A DNA stretch of 64,000 nt from positions 1 to 64,000 of the forward strand of contig JAEESZ010000010.1 of the NCBI GenBank assembly GCA_016286535.1. Reading direction: 5' to 3'. Below the pieces are notes generated by a model that ran no database searches, was not told the DNA's origin, and saw only the letters and a list, made by a program, of their open reading frames with translations. Shown here in pieces: positions 53,161 to 61,424 of this stretch. The first letter of the stretch is position 1, and every line of letters begins with the position of its first letter. The stretch is from Treponema sp. Its GTDB lineage: Bacteria; Spirochaetota; Spirochaetia; Treponematales; Treponemataceae. The position numbers and the translations under genes are program-made.

Positions 53161-54597
53161 ATGGAAAAACTGGATTGCAGGACAAAGTGGACCTATTCCA
53201 TAGGAGCCACCGGTCGTGATGCTGCTTATGCCTTAATCAGCATGTATTTAATGGCTTACATTCAATACACAATAAAGCTTACGGTTGCGCAATTCAGTGT
53301 AATCTCCCTTATAATTATTATCTGTCTTATCTGGGATGCAATCAATGATCCCTTAATGGGAATAATTATAGAAAACTGCCACTTTAAAAGGGGCAAATAT
53401 AAACCCTGGATTCTGACCGGCGCAATTCTTAATGCACTTGTAATTATAGCATTATTTACAATTCGCCCTCAGGGCTGGGGTTTTGTTATTTTCTTTGGAA
53501 TAACCTATTTACTCTGGGGCATGACCTATACCATGAATGATATTGCCTACTGGGGAATGCTGCCTTCCCTTTCGAGTGATGCAGGCGAACGCAACATCTT
53601 AGTTACCCTGATGAGCATCTTTGTCTGTATAGGTCAGTTTGCGGTGGCAGGCATAGTTCCAACCGTCATTGCAGGAAACGCAGTTAATGCCTACAGAATA
53701 ACAGCCCTTATAGTTGCTCTGGCCTTTATTCTTTTCCAGACAATAACAGTTCTGGGAGTAAAAGAAAGGCAGCACAGCAGCGTAAAAGAATGCGAACATC
53801 TTTCCCTCAAGGATATGTTTAATATTTTTTTAAGAAACGATCAGTTGATTCATTCAGGAATCTCTTCCCTGCTTTTTAATATTGGAACAAATCTTCTTTT
53901 AATGTTTGGCATGAATTTCTTTTATTTTGAGTTCGGCTATTCAGAAGGTGGAAATCTTGTTTTTATTTTTACAATCATGTATGCCCTGGGAACTTTGCTT
54001 TCCCAGATTGCATTCCCCTTCCTTTCAAAAATCTTCAGCCGTAAAAAGCTGCTCTCTATTATTACCTGCATTACCTGTCTTGCCTATTTAGTACTTTTAC
54101 TTACAGGTTATCTTCTTCCAAAAAGCTGCATTTTAATAAATGTTACCGGCTTTATAATTTTCTTCTGTCAGGGACTTTTTAACTTAATCCTCCTTGTAAT
54201 GCTGAACAACACAATTGAATATGACCAGTACAAATTCCATGAACGTCACGATTCTATTATTTCTACGGTCAGGTCTTTTTCTGCAAAACTTTCGAGTGCC
54301 ATAAATCAAGGGCTGGTAAACCTTGTTTTAATAATCAGCGGAATTTACACTATAAGCCAGAATATCAGTGCTCTGGAGGTTCAGTCAGGCCAGGGCCTTG
54401 TTTCGAGTCAGGAAGTTTTAGCAAAGGCAGATGCCTTTATAGCCCAGGCCTCTCCTTCCCAGCTATTTACCCTGCGACTTGGAATTACAATTCTTCCTCT
54501 GGCTGCAATTTTGTCCGCCTGGCTGATTCTGGTAAAAAAATACAAAATTGACGAAGCTGAATATGAAAGAATCTGTAAAGAGATTTCAAAAATATAA
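53161..54597 (+). CDS. GPH-family sugar/cation symporter
   Basis: 478 residues with about twelve membrane spans. The motif WDAINDPLMGIIIENCHFKRGKYKPW (about 60-80; here cited only as DPLMG..GKYKPW) is the signature of GPH (MelB/GusB-like) cotransporters, and the middle loop after span six is typical. Substrate is likely a glycoside. It is the fourth gene of the PadR operon (26 bases after DUF4097), which is unusual, and ends at a terminator. AACGGAG lies upstream of the ATG. Confidence 0.85.
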   Translation: MEKLDCRTKWTYSIGATGRDAAYALISMYLMAYIQYTIKLTVAQFSVISLIIIICLIWDAINDPLMGIIIENCHFKRGKYKPWILTGAILNALVIIALFTIRPQGWGFVIFFGITYLLWGMTYTMNDIAYWGMLPSLSSDAGERNILVTLMSIFVCIGQFAVAGIVPTVIAGNAVNAYRITALIVALAFILFQTITVLGVKERQHSSVKECEHLSLKDMFNIFLRNDQLIHSGISSLLFNIGTNLLLMFGMNFFYFEFGYSEGGNLVFIFTIMYALGTLLSQIAFPFLSKIFSRKKLLSIITCITCLAYLVLLLTGYLLPKSCILINVTGFIIFFCQGLFNLILLVMLNNTIEYDQYKFHERHDSIISTVRSFSAKLSSAINQGLVNLVLIISGIYTISQNISALEVQSGQGLVSSQEVLAKADAFIAQASPSQLFTLRLGITILPLAAILSAWLILVKKYKIDEAEYERICKEISKI

Positions 54598-54626
54598 AAA
54601 AGCTTATTAAATAGCTTTATTTTTTC
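54598..54626 (+). terminator. Terminator of the PadR operon
   Basis: AAAGCT (54599-54604) / AGCTTT (54613-54618) with an 8-base loop, followed by ATTTTTT. It starts right after the transporter stop codon. Confidence 0.6.
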
Positions 54627-54671
54627 TGCACCTCAGGCATTAACTTTATAAAGGGCCTTTCTTTCTCTTTA

Positions 54672-54737
54672 TTGAATTTCTAACGTTTCTTCTATATACT
54701 AAATTTTATAACAAAGAGACTTAAGATATTTAGTCTC
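54672..54737 (+). promoter_or_regulatory. hisG promoter and leader hairpin
   Basis: TTGAAT (54672-54677), 17-base spacer, TATACT (54695-54700); transcript start near 54707. The ~60-base leader holds GAGACT (54716-54721) / AGTCTC (54732-54737). I see no histidine-rich leader peptide, so classical his attenuation is not supported. Confidence 0.6.
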
Positions 54738-54766
54738 ACTGCAGAAAAACAAAGAAGGAAAATGTT

Positions 54767-55639
54767 ATGGAAAAATTGAAAATTTTACTTGCCAAAGGAA
54801 GAATCTACGAGTCGGTTTATGAGCTTTTAAGTGATGTAGGTATTTCCATCCATCTTCCCGACAGACAATATTTTCCTACAACAAATCAGAAGGACTTAGC
54901 CTTCCAGGTTGTAAAACCACAAATCACATCTCTTTTACTTGCCAACAACAAGGCCGATTTAGGCTTCAGCGGAAAAGACTGGGTTTACGAAAACGGAGTA
55001 GAAGATAAAGTTGTAGAAATTATGGACTTAGGCTTTGATCCTGTACGCATTGTAGCCGCTATTCCAGAGGCCCGGGACTATGACAAACTTCTTAAAGGTC
55101 CTGTAACAATTGCAACTGAATATCAGAACCTGAGCAAAAAATATGTAGAAAGTAAAAAGATTGACGGTACAATCTTCCGTACCTGGGGAACCAGCGAAGG
55201 CTTTGTTCAAGACACAGAAGATTCTATTGCCCAGATTTTAATTGATAACACCTCAACAGGTTCTTCTTTAAAGGCCAACCGTTTAAAGATTGTAGATACT
55301 CTTATGGAATCTTCTACAAGAATGTATGCAAGCAAAGCCGCCCTTGAAGATCCTGAAAAAAAGCAGAAAATCTACGAACTTAAAATGCTTTTTGAAACAG
55401 TATTAAATGCCCGCGACAGAGTAATGCTTGAAATGAATGTTGCAGAAAAAGATTTTGATGCTCTTATTAAAGGCATTCCAAGTATGAAAAGTCCAACCGT
55501 TTCTCCACTTTTTGGTGGCAGCGGCTATGCAGTAAAAATTGCTGTTAAGAAGAGCGATGTTCCTACACTTTTGCCAAAACTTCAGTCTCTTGGTGCAAGT
55601 GATATAGTAGAATACGAACTTAGAAAAGTAATGCTCTAG
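54767..55639 (+). CDS. hisG: ATP phosphoribosyltransferase, long form
   Basis: 290 residues, the long HisG form that needs no HisZ. First step of histidine synthesis, joining ATP and PRPP. LLAKGRIYESV at the N terminus, DLGFSGKDWVYE (about 65-76), the PRPP loop near DNTSTGSSLKAN (about 163-175), and the C-terminal regulatory domain (about 215-290: SPTVSPLFGG, LGASDIVEYELRKVM), which mediates feedback inhibition by histidine. AAGGA precedes the ATG. Followed directly by hisB. Confidence 0.95.
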   Translation: MEKLKILLAKGRIYESVYELLSDVGISIHLPDRQYFPTTNQKDLAFQVVKPQITSLLLANNKADLGFSGKDWVYENGVEDKVVEIMDLGFDPVRIVAAIPEARDYDKLLKGPVTIATEYQNLSKKYVESKKIDGTIFRTWGTSEGFVQDTEDSIAQILIDNTSTGSSLKANRLKIVDTLMESSTRMYASKAALEDPEKKQKIYELKMLFETVLNARDRVMLEMNVAEKDFDALIKGIPSMKSPTVSPLFGGSGYAVKIAVKKSDVPTLLPKLQSLGASDIVEYELRKVML

Positions 55640-55648
55640 GGGGATAAT

Positions 55649-56263
55649 ATGAGAACTGCAAGTGTAAAAAGAGTAACTGGCGAAACACAGATTGAACTTA
55701 CCTTAAATCTGGATGGAAGCGGAAAATGCTCTGTTGAAAATCCTATTGGATTTTTTAATCATATGCTTAACAGTTTTTGTAAGCACGGACTTTTTGATCT
55801 TTCCGGCTCCATAAAGGGGGATCTGGACGTAGATCAGCACCACACAATAGAAGATACAGGTATTGTTCTTGGAGAATGCTTTAAAAAAGCTCTGGGGGAC
55901 TGTGCAGGTATTTTCCGTTCGGGCTTTTTCATTTACCCTATGGACGAAAGTCTGGTTCAAGCTGCCGTAGATTTTGGCGGACGCCCTTACTTAGTAAACA
56001 ATGCAAACCTTACCGGCATTCCTCTGGTTTCTTTACAGGATGGCAAGGAAGGCTCTTTCCAGACAGACTGTTTTGAAGACTTCTGGCAGGGCTTTGTAAA
56101 CGCAGCCCAGTGCAACCTTCATATTGATGTTATTCGTGGCCGCAGTGACCATCACAAAATTGAAGGAGCCTTCAAGGCTGTAGCAAGAGCCATTCGTTCT
56201 GCAACTGAAATTGACGAACGCAGAAAAGGTTCCATTCCAAGCACCAAGGGCATAATCGTATAA
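55649..56263 (+). CDS. hisB: Imidazoleglycerol-phosphate dehydratase
   Basis: 204 residues, the single-domain HisB. Sixth step of histidine synthesis. Manganese-binding motifs DQHHTIEDTGIVLGE (about 69-83) and RSDHHKIEGAFKA (about 172-184) are intact. GGGGG lies upstream of the ATG. The dedicated histidinol-phosphatase is encoded apart, at 62670, and the other his genes are not in the window. Confidence 0.96.
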   Translation: MRTASVKRVTGETQIELTLNLDGSGKCSVENPIGFFNHMLNSFCKHGLFDLSGSIKGDLDVDQHHTIEDTGIVLGECFKKALGDCAGIFRSGFFIYPMDESLVQAAVDFGGRPYLVNNANLTGIPLVSLQDGKEGSFQTDCFEDFWQGFVNAAQCNLHIDVIRGRSDHHKIEGAFKAVARAIRSATEIDERRKGSIPSTKGIIV

Positions 56264-56270
56264 GGTTTTT

Positions 56271-56720
56271 ATGGATAAGATAGTTATTTATACAGATGGC
56301 GGCTGCCATGGGAATCCCGGTCCAGGCGGCTGGGCTATTGTTGTTATAGCAGACGGCATTGCAAAACAGCTTAGCGGAGGCGAAAAGCTTACCACCAACA
56401 ACCGCATGGAACTGATGGCCGCAATTACTGCCCTTCAAGTGGTTCATAACACCGAAGGTTTTCCGCAAAGACCTGTTGTCGTAAATATAGACAGTCAGTA
56501 CGTAAAAAACGGAATTACCACCTGGATTAAAAGCTGGAAAGCCAAGGGCTGGAAAACTGCCGATAAAAAACCTGTAAAAAATCAGGACCTGTGGGTTGAA
56601 CTGGACAGATTAAATTCCGGTCTGAATGTTACCTGGAACTGGGTAAAGGGTCACGCTGGCATTCAGTACAACGAAGTCTGCGACCAGCTTTGCCAGCAGG
56701 AAATTGCAAAATTTTCATAA
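56271..56720 (+). CDS. rnhA: Ribonuclease HI
   Basis: 149 residues. Degrades RNA in RNA-DNA hybrids. The four metal-binding residues are visible: IYTDGGCHGNPGPGGW (Asp8), NNRMELMAAITAL (Glu47), NIDSQYVKNG (Asp69) and the late Asp region near the C terminus (GIQYNEVCDQL). It starts seven bases after hisB and probably shares its mRNA. Confidence 0.95.
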   Translation: MDKIVIYTDGGCHGNPGPGGWAIVVIADGIAKQLSGGEKLTTNNRMELMAAITALQVVHNTEGFPQRPVVVNIDSQYVKNGITTWIKSWKAKGWKTADKKPVKNQDLWVELDRLNSGLNVTWNWVKGHAGIQYNEVCDQLCQQEIAKFS

Positions 56721-56801
56721 TTTGGTAAGATTTCATCCTCTTTCTTAAACTTTTCATATAAATCTTTGTCAAAAATGATTTTTTAAGACAATTATATTTG
56801 T

Positions 56802-57650
56802 ATGAAAAGAAATCTTTATTTTTTACTTCTATTTTTCTTATTTTTTTCCTGCCGCACGGAGCTCTTCAATAAAAACGAAGAGCTGACTATAGAGCTGCCT
56901 TCCTGGCCGGAAGCTTTACCCAAGCTTGAATTCTATCTTATTAAAATCAATTCCAGTCAGTCATTGCAGGAAGAAGTCTTTTTACTAAAGGACAAATCCT
57001 TCTGCCTGGACATGAAAAAAAATCAACCTCTCAGCCTGCAGGCCTTTCCTGTAACCAGGCTGCCACAGGAAGACAGTCAACAGGCCATTCTACCGGACAG
57101 TCAGTTGATTCAGTTTTTTAAGCCGGCAGGGGCAATTTACCCCTACGATTATGACTATCAAAGTAAAAAGATGACGCTCTACTGGGAAGGCGGATATTCT
57201 GCATCACTTATAAATCAGCTTTTTGAACAGAGAAAACTTTCTGACCTGAGTCCTCAGGAGATTAATGAGTTTATAAAAAGCTTTAACTGGAAAAAACTCA
57301 ACAGTCTTCTTTGTAAAAAAAGTCAGGAGGCCTTTTATAACCCCTGGCACATAAACACAGAAAACCTTTTAACAAATCTTTCGCAAAACAACTTTTCCCA
57401 GAGCCTTGCCGACCCGGTCTATGTGTACCCGGTAAAAACTGCAGACCTTTCGCTATCGAGGCCCTCCTCCTTTTACTCTTCTTATGTACCCGAAAATCAG
57501 CTGATAAAAGAGGAAGAGACATTTTACATAAAAAAAGACTTACCACAGCTTTTCTTATATCAAAATCTTGGAGCCTACATAAGCTTTAAGTCGGCAAAAA
57601 ATATATCACTTGAATGGATTTATATGCCGATATTTAAAGAAGATTTATGA
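56802..57650 (+). CDS. Lipoprotein of unknown function
   Basis: 282 residues. The signal sequence MKRNLYFLLLFFLFFSC gives a lipid-anchored Cys17. The rest has no recognised family; it is rich in aromatic and polar residues (LPSWPEALPKLEFYLIKIN, GAIYPYDYDY). The end overlaps the next lipoprotein gene by four bases (ATGA), so the two are coupled. No ribosome site is obvious; TATATT lies just before the ATG. Confidence 0.65.
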   Translation: MKRNLYFLLLFFLFFSCRTELFNKNEELTIELPSWPEALPKLEFYLIKINSSQSLQEEVFLLKDKSFCLDMKKNQPLSLQAFPVTRLPQEDSQQAILPDSQLIQFFKPAGAIYPYDYDYQSKKMTLYWEGGYSASLINQLFEQRKLSDLSPQEINEFIKSFNWKKLNSLLCKKSQEAFYNPWHINTENLLTNLSQNNFSQSLADPVYVYPVKTADLSLSRPSSFYSSYVPENQLIKEEETFYIKKDLPQLFLYQNLGAYISFKSAKNISLEWIYMPIFKEDL

Positions 57651-58822
57651 AATATTCAAAACTTTTTTTATTTCTTTCAATTATTACTCTTTCTACATTT
57701 TCAGCCTGCTCAAAAAAATCTGTTGTAACAGAAATAAAAGAGCCCCTGTCTCTTGAAAATAATGATAGCCATAAGTGGTATTATTTTTCTCAAGACAACA
57801 TAAATCCCATAGATAAGCCTAAAAATGCGGCAGAAAGGCCCTTTCTTCCATGGACAGAAGCCAGACGCGTTTCTTCTGCCAGCACAGCCCTTAATCAGAA
57901 CGGAGAAAACCTTTCGTATGCAGTTGTAAACCGCCTGGGCCTTATCACCTTTAATAATTCAGGCTTTAAACTTTCTAAAGACAATAATCTTTTTAATGAC
58001 AGAACTTCAGGAAATCTTATTTTCCTTAATGATGTTCCAATCTTTTCTGTATATAAAAGTGCCTTTTTTAACGATACAATTACAGACCCCTTTTACAAAA
58101 GTGATTCCCAGAATCATCTTTTTTTAATTCAGTTTGATTCTTCCAGCGGGATTTTTTACCCCATCATAAACTGCAACAACCTTACAAAACTTATCAACAC
58201 AGAAATCACAGACTTTTACTGGGATGGTTTAGACTGGGCTTGCAGCCTAAAAACCATCACAGATACAAAAAATATTTTTTCTTACATAAACTTCAGACCT
58301 TCTACCAGCCTTTTAAACCTTTCGCCCGGCAATGCAGATTCCTGCCTCGAAATAAGTGAATCAAGCCTTGAAGAATTTAAAGAAAAAAAGACTCTGAAAG
58401 AAATTTCAAAAGCTCCTCAGCGAATACAAAAACTTTTAAAGGGATTTTCGGACAAGAAGAATTTTTACCTGGAATTAAAAAAAGCCGGAGGCGTTTCTCC
58501 TGTAAAATACCAGAACAGCCCTTCGCAAAAGGAAGACTTTTTAAATGCTAAGGGAATTATTGCCGACAGCTGGAGTGCCATTCTTTTTGAAGACGGAACT
58601 CTCTTTCTGGAAGGGGCAATTCCGGGCAAACATATTCTAAGGGAAGGAAAAACCATTGCCCTAAGGCTTCCAAAACTTCCTGCAGGCTTTATTTACAGTG
58701 ATTTTGTTATTTCAGGCTCAAGACTTTACGCTTTCTGGGAAGAAGCTGATTTTTTTAATACCGGAAGGGCCGGAATGCTTGAAGTAAACCTTGAAAATAC
58801 ATTATACAGTAAAATAAGATAG
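57647..58822 (+). CDS. Lipoprotein of unknown function
   Basis: 391 residues. A signal sequence ending STFSAC makes it a lipoprotein. The body shows repeated beta-strand pieces (ENLSYAVVNRLGLITFNNSGF, NLIFLNDVPIFSVYKS, SAILFEDGTLFLEGAIPG) that could be propeller blades, but no named family is recognised. Second gene of the lipoprotein-lipoprotein-barrel set; overlaps the first by four bases. Confidence 0.65.
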   Translation: MKYSKLFLFLSIITLSTFSACSKKSVVTEIKEPLSLENNDSHKWYYFSQDNINPIDKPKNAAERPFLPWTEARRVSSASTALNQNGENLSYAVVNRLGLITFNNSGFKLSKDNNLFNDRTSGNLIFLNDVPIFSVYKSAFFNDTITDPFYKSDSQNHLFLIQFDSSSGIFYPIINCNNLTKLINTEITDFYWDGLDWACSLKTITDTKNIFSYINFRPSTSLLNLSPGNADSCLEISESSLEEFKEKKTLKEISKAPQRIQKLLKGFSDKKNFYLELKKAGGVSPVKYQNSPSQKEDFLNAKGIIADSWSAILFEDGTLFLEGAIPGKHILREGKTIALRLPKLPAGFIYSDFVISGSRLYAFWEEADFFNTGRAGMLEVNLENTLYSKIR

Positions 58823-58830
58823 GAAAGCTT

Positions 58831-59487
58831 ATGAAAATAAAAAAGATATTTTTACTGGCATCGCTGCTGACTCTTTCTTCACTTGTTTTTTGTCAGAGCG
58901 AAAAGAAGGCACATTTTTATATGTCTTTTGGCCCCCAGCTTTTTATTAATACTCAGAGCAGGACTATAAGTGCCCCTTCCCCAATTATGCTCCAGGCCGC
59001 TATGGGACTATACTACGACATCAACTCTTTTATTGCCTTTGAGCCAGATCTCTCTTTTTTTACAATGTACAACTTATATTACAAGAATATGGCTCTCCCT
59101 GCCGAAATAGAAAACAGAACTGCGCTGACCTTTGCTTCCATGCTGAGTCTGCCTGTAGTCTTTAAGTTCAATCTAAAACATTCAAATCTTCAGCTTTCGA
59201 GCGGCCCCGGAATTTTAATACGCTTTGGAATTCTTGCAGGCGGCCTTGATGCCAGCGACACCGGTTATACAGGAAGTGCAGCGAGTGATCTTTCTGCCAT
59301 AAACAAATACTTCTGGTCTAAGGGCAGATTTTTGTATATAAATAACGGAATTTACTGGGAATTTAACTATACAGATAAGATAAAATTTGGTCCCGCACTG
59401 AATATCCAGCTTCCTTTAGGCTCGATATTCAGCGGGGAAAACATTCAGGCTTTAATAATAAAGGCTGAATGTAAAATCAGGTTTTAG
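58831..59487 (+). CDS. Probable outer-membrane beta-barrel protein
   Basis: 218 residues. A signal peptide (about 5-20, ending VFCQ), then alternating hydrophobic strands (FYMSFGPQLFI, IMLQAAMGLYYDI, SLPVVFKFNL, LQLSSGPGILIRFG, GIYWEFNY, KFGPALNIQLPLG) and a final Phe (AECKIRF), all typical of small outer-membrane barrels of 8-10 strands. It starts eight bases after the second lipoprotein. The three genes may form an outer-membrane complex. Confidence 0.7.
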   Translation: MKIKKIFLLASLLTLSSLVFCQSEKKAHFYMSFGPQLFINTQSRTISAPSPIMLQAAMGLYYDINSFIAFEPDLSFFTMYNLYYKNMALPAEIENRTALTFASMLSLPVVFKFNLKHSNLQLSSGPGILIRFGILAGGLDASDTGYTGSAASDLSAINKYFWSKGRFLYINNGIYWEFNYTDKIKFGPALNIQLPLGSIFSGENIQALIIKAECKIRF

Positions 59488-59674
59488 TTTGCTGCGCAAA
59501 ATTAGTACATCATTGGCGTGGGTGCAATTCACACTGTAGTGTAAAGGCACCTTCCCACGCCTCTAATTTTGCTTCGCAAAATTAGTACATTCCACCCATA
59601 TCTGATGCGGGTTGTGATTTCAGCTTCATGCTTTAATTTGTCTCACCCGCATCTGGAGTTTACTTCGTAAACTC
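59488..59674 (-). repeat. Repeated GroEL-tail and hairpin modules behind groEL
   Basis: On the minus strand after the groEL stop (TAG, 59675-59677): hairpin GGAGTTTAC/GTAAACTCC (59655-59663, 59667-59675); inverted pair GATGCGGG/CCCGCATC (59604-59611, 59646-59653); then codons for PASDMGGMY and a stop (59582-59584); hairpin CTAATTTTGC/GCAAAATTAG (59563-59572, 59576-59585); inverted pair GGCGTGGG/CCCACGCC (59515-59522, 59554-59561); then codons for APTPMMY and a stop (59502-59504); hairpin TTTGC/GCAAA (59488-59500). The 16 bases CGCAAAATTAGTACAT occur at 59495-59510 and 59575-59590. GroEL itself ends DPSMMY. Confidence 0.8.
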
Positions 59675-61300
59675 CTAATACATCATTGATGGGTCGGCCG
59701 CAGGAGCGGCTGGTGTTTTTGGCTCTGGAATGTCAGTGATTGCACATTCAGTTGTAAGCAATGTTCCTGCAACAGATGCTGCATTCTTCAATGCAGAACA
59801 GGTTACCTTAGCAGGGTCAATAATTCCAGCTTCAAGCATATTTACCCATTCGTTTGTGCGGGCATTGAAACCAATACCTTTCTTTTCGTTCTTTGCACGT
59901 TCTGCAATTACAGCACCGTCAAGACCGGCATTTTCTGCAATCTGGCGGATTGGTTCTTCAAGTGCACGGCGAACAATCTTAAATCCGACCTTTTCGTCTT
60001 CTGTAAGATCTTCAGGAAGTGTAGCAAGAGCTTTTGAAGCTTCAATTAATGCCATTCCACCACCAGAAACGATACCTTCTTCAAGAGCAGCACGTGTAGC
60101 AGCAATTGTATCTTCAACACGGAACTTCATTTCTTTCATTTCTGTTTCTGTGTTTGCACCAACATTAATTACAGCAACTCCACCTGCAAGTTTAGCAAGG
60201 CGTTTCTGTAACTGTTCTTTATCATAAGATGATGTTGATTTTTCAATTGCATTCTTGATTTCTGTTACGCGTTCTTTAATTGCTTTTGCATTTCCGGCGC
60301 CACCAACGATAGTTGTATTGTCTTTGTCAATCTTAATAGATTTTGCTTTACCAAGAACATCAATATCACAAGTTTCAAGTTTAAGTCCAACTTCTTCAGA
60401 AACTACAGTACCACCAGTCAAAATAGCGATATCCTGTAACATATCCTTGCGGCGATCACCAAAGCCAGGAGCTTTTACTGCACAAACACGGATTGTTCCA
60501 CGAATTGTGTTTAATACTAAAGTTGTTAAAGCTTCACCATCCATATCTTCACAAATAATTACAAGTGCTTTTCCTGCATTTGCAACTTTTTCAAGAATTG
60601 GAAGGAGGTCTTTCATTGCAGAAATCTTTTTGTCGTAAATTAATACATAAGCATCGTCGAAATCTGCTTCCATTCTTTCGCGGTCTGTTACAAAGTATGA
60701 AGAAATGTAACCACGGTCAAACTGCATACCTTCAACTGTATCTACAGTCATATCCATGTTCTTTGATTCTTCTACAGTGATTACACCGTCTTTACCAACC
60801 TTTTCGATAGCATCTGCAAGCATTTTACCAATTTCTGCATCGTTGTTGGCAGAGATTGTTGCAATGTTTGTAATATCATCTGCACCTTTTACAGGTTTAG
60901 CGTTCTTTTTAATTTCATCTACAGCAATCTTTACAGCCTTATCCATACCGCGTTTAATTTCGATTGGACGCATACCTGCTGCTACAGATTTAATTCCCTC
61001 ACGTACAAGTGCGTATGAAAGAACTGTAGCTGTTGTTGTTCCATCACCTGCATCATCATTTGTCTTAGAAGCAACTTCGCGAACAAACTGAGCTCCCATG
61101 TTTTCATAAGGATCTGCAAGCTCAATTTCTTTTGCAACAGAAACACCGTCTTTTGTAATAGTTGGTGCTCCGTATTTTTTATCTAACATAACCATTCGTC
61201 CACAAGGACCTAAAGTTGTTTTTACAGCTTTTGAAATCTGTTCAACTCCACTCAAAAGCTTTTTTCTAGCATCTTCACTAAACAATAACTGTTTTGCCAT
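59675..61300 (-). CDS. groEL: Chaperonin GroEL
   Basis: 541 residues. Family motifs: [21 protein letters not shown] (about 86-95), [50 protein letters not shown] and [10 protein letters not shown]. The C-terminal end is ADPSMMY, shorter than the GGM repeat of E. coli. GAGGTAAATT precedes the ATG; a candidate promoter is TTGCCG (plus 61345-61350), 17 bases, TATTTT (plus 61322-61327). No groES gene or CIRCE-type TTAGCACTC site lies in the window. Behind the stop are repeated tail-like modules. Confidence 0.97.
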   Translation of the reverse strand: MAKQLLFSEDARKKLLSGVEQISKAVKTTLGPCGRMVMLDKKYGAPTITKDGVSVAKEIELADPYENMGAQFVREVASKTNDDAGDGTTTATVLSYALVREGIKSVAAGMRPIEIKRGMDKAVKIAVDEIKKNAKPVKGADDITNIATISANNDAEIGKMLADAIEKVGKDGVITVEESKNMDMTVDTVEGMQFDRGYISSYFVTDRERMEADFDDAYVLIYDKKISAMKDLLPILEKVANAGKALVIICEDMDGEALTTLVLNTIRGTIRVCAVKAPGFGDRRKDMLQDIAILTGGTVVSEEVGLKLETCDIDVLGKAKSIKIDKDNTTIVGGAGNAKAIKERVTEIKNAIEKSTSSYDKEQLQKRLAKLAGGVAVINVGANTETEMKEMKFRVEDTIAATRAALEEGIVSGGGMALIEASKALATLPEDLTEDEKVGFKIVRRALEEPIRQIAENAGLDGAVIAERAKNEKKGIGFNARTNEWVNMLEAGIIDPAKVTCSALKNAASVAGTLLTTECAITDIPEPKTPAAPAADPSMMY

Positions 61301-61370
61301 AATTTACCTCTATATTTTATAAAAATAATAAAATTTTTACGCATCGGCAATAAAAAAAACTTTTTATTTG

Positions 61371-61388
61371 TTAAGGAGGATTCCTTAA
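61371..61388. repeat. Small inverted repeat upstream of groEL and receiver gene
   Basis: TTAAGGA (61371-61377) / TCCTTAA (61382-61388) with a 4-base loop, in the divergent 124-base region. It could be an operator; it does not match CIRCE. Confidence 0.35.
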
Positions 61389-61424
61389 TTCCCAACTTTT
61401 GAACTTTGTGGTAAAATAATAGAC

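Noticed and set aside
54707..54766. Histidine attenuator before hisG
   Set aside because: A hairpin exists, but no leader peptide with a run of histidine codons is present.
59488..59674. Integron attC-like sites behind groEL
   Set aside because: Treponema denticola has an integron, so I looked; the RYYYAAC/GTTRRRY ends are absent and no cassette genes follow.
59730..60227. 165-codon open frame opposite groEL
   Set aside because: Antisense shadow of a highly conserved gene; serine/alanine-rich translation without any motif.
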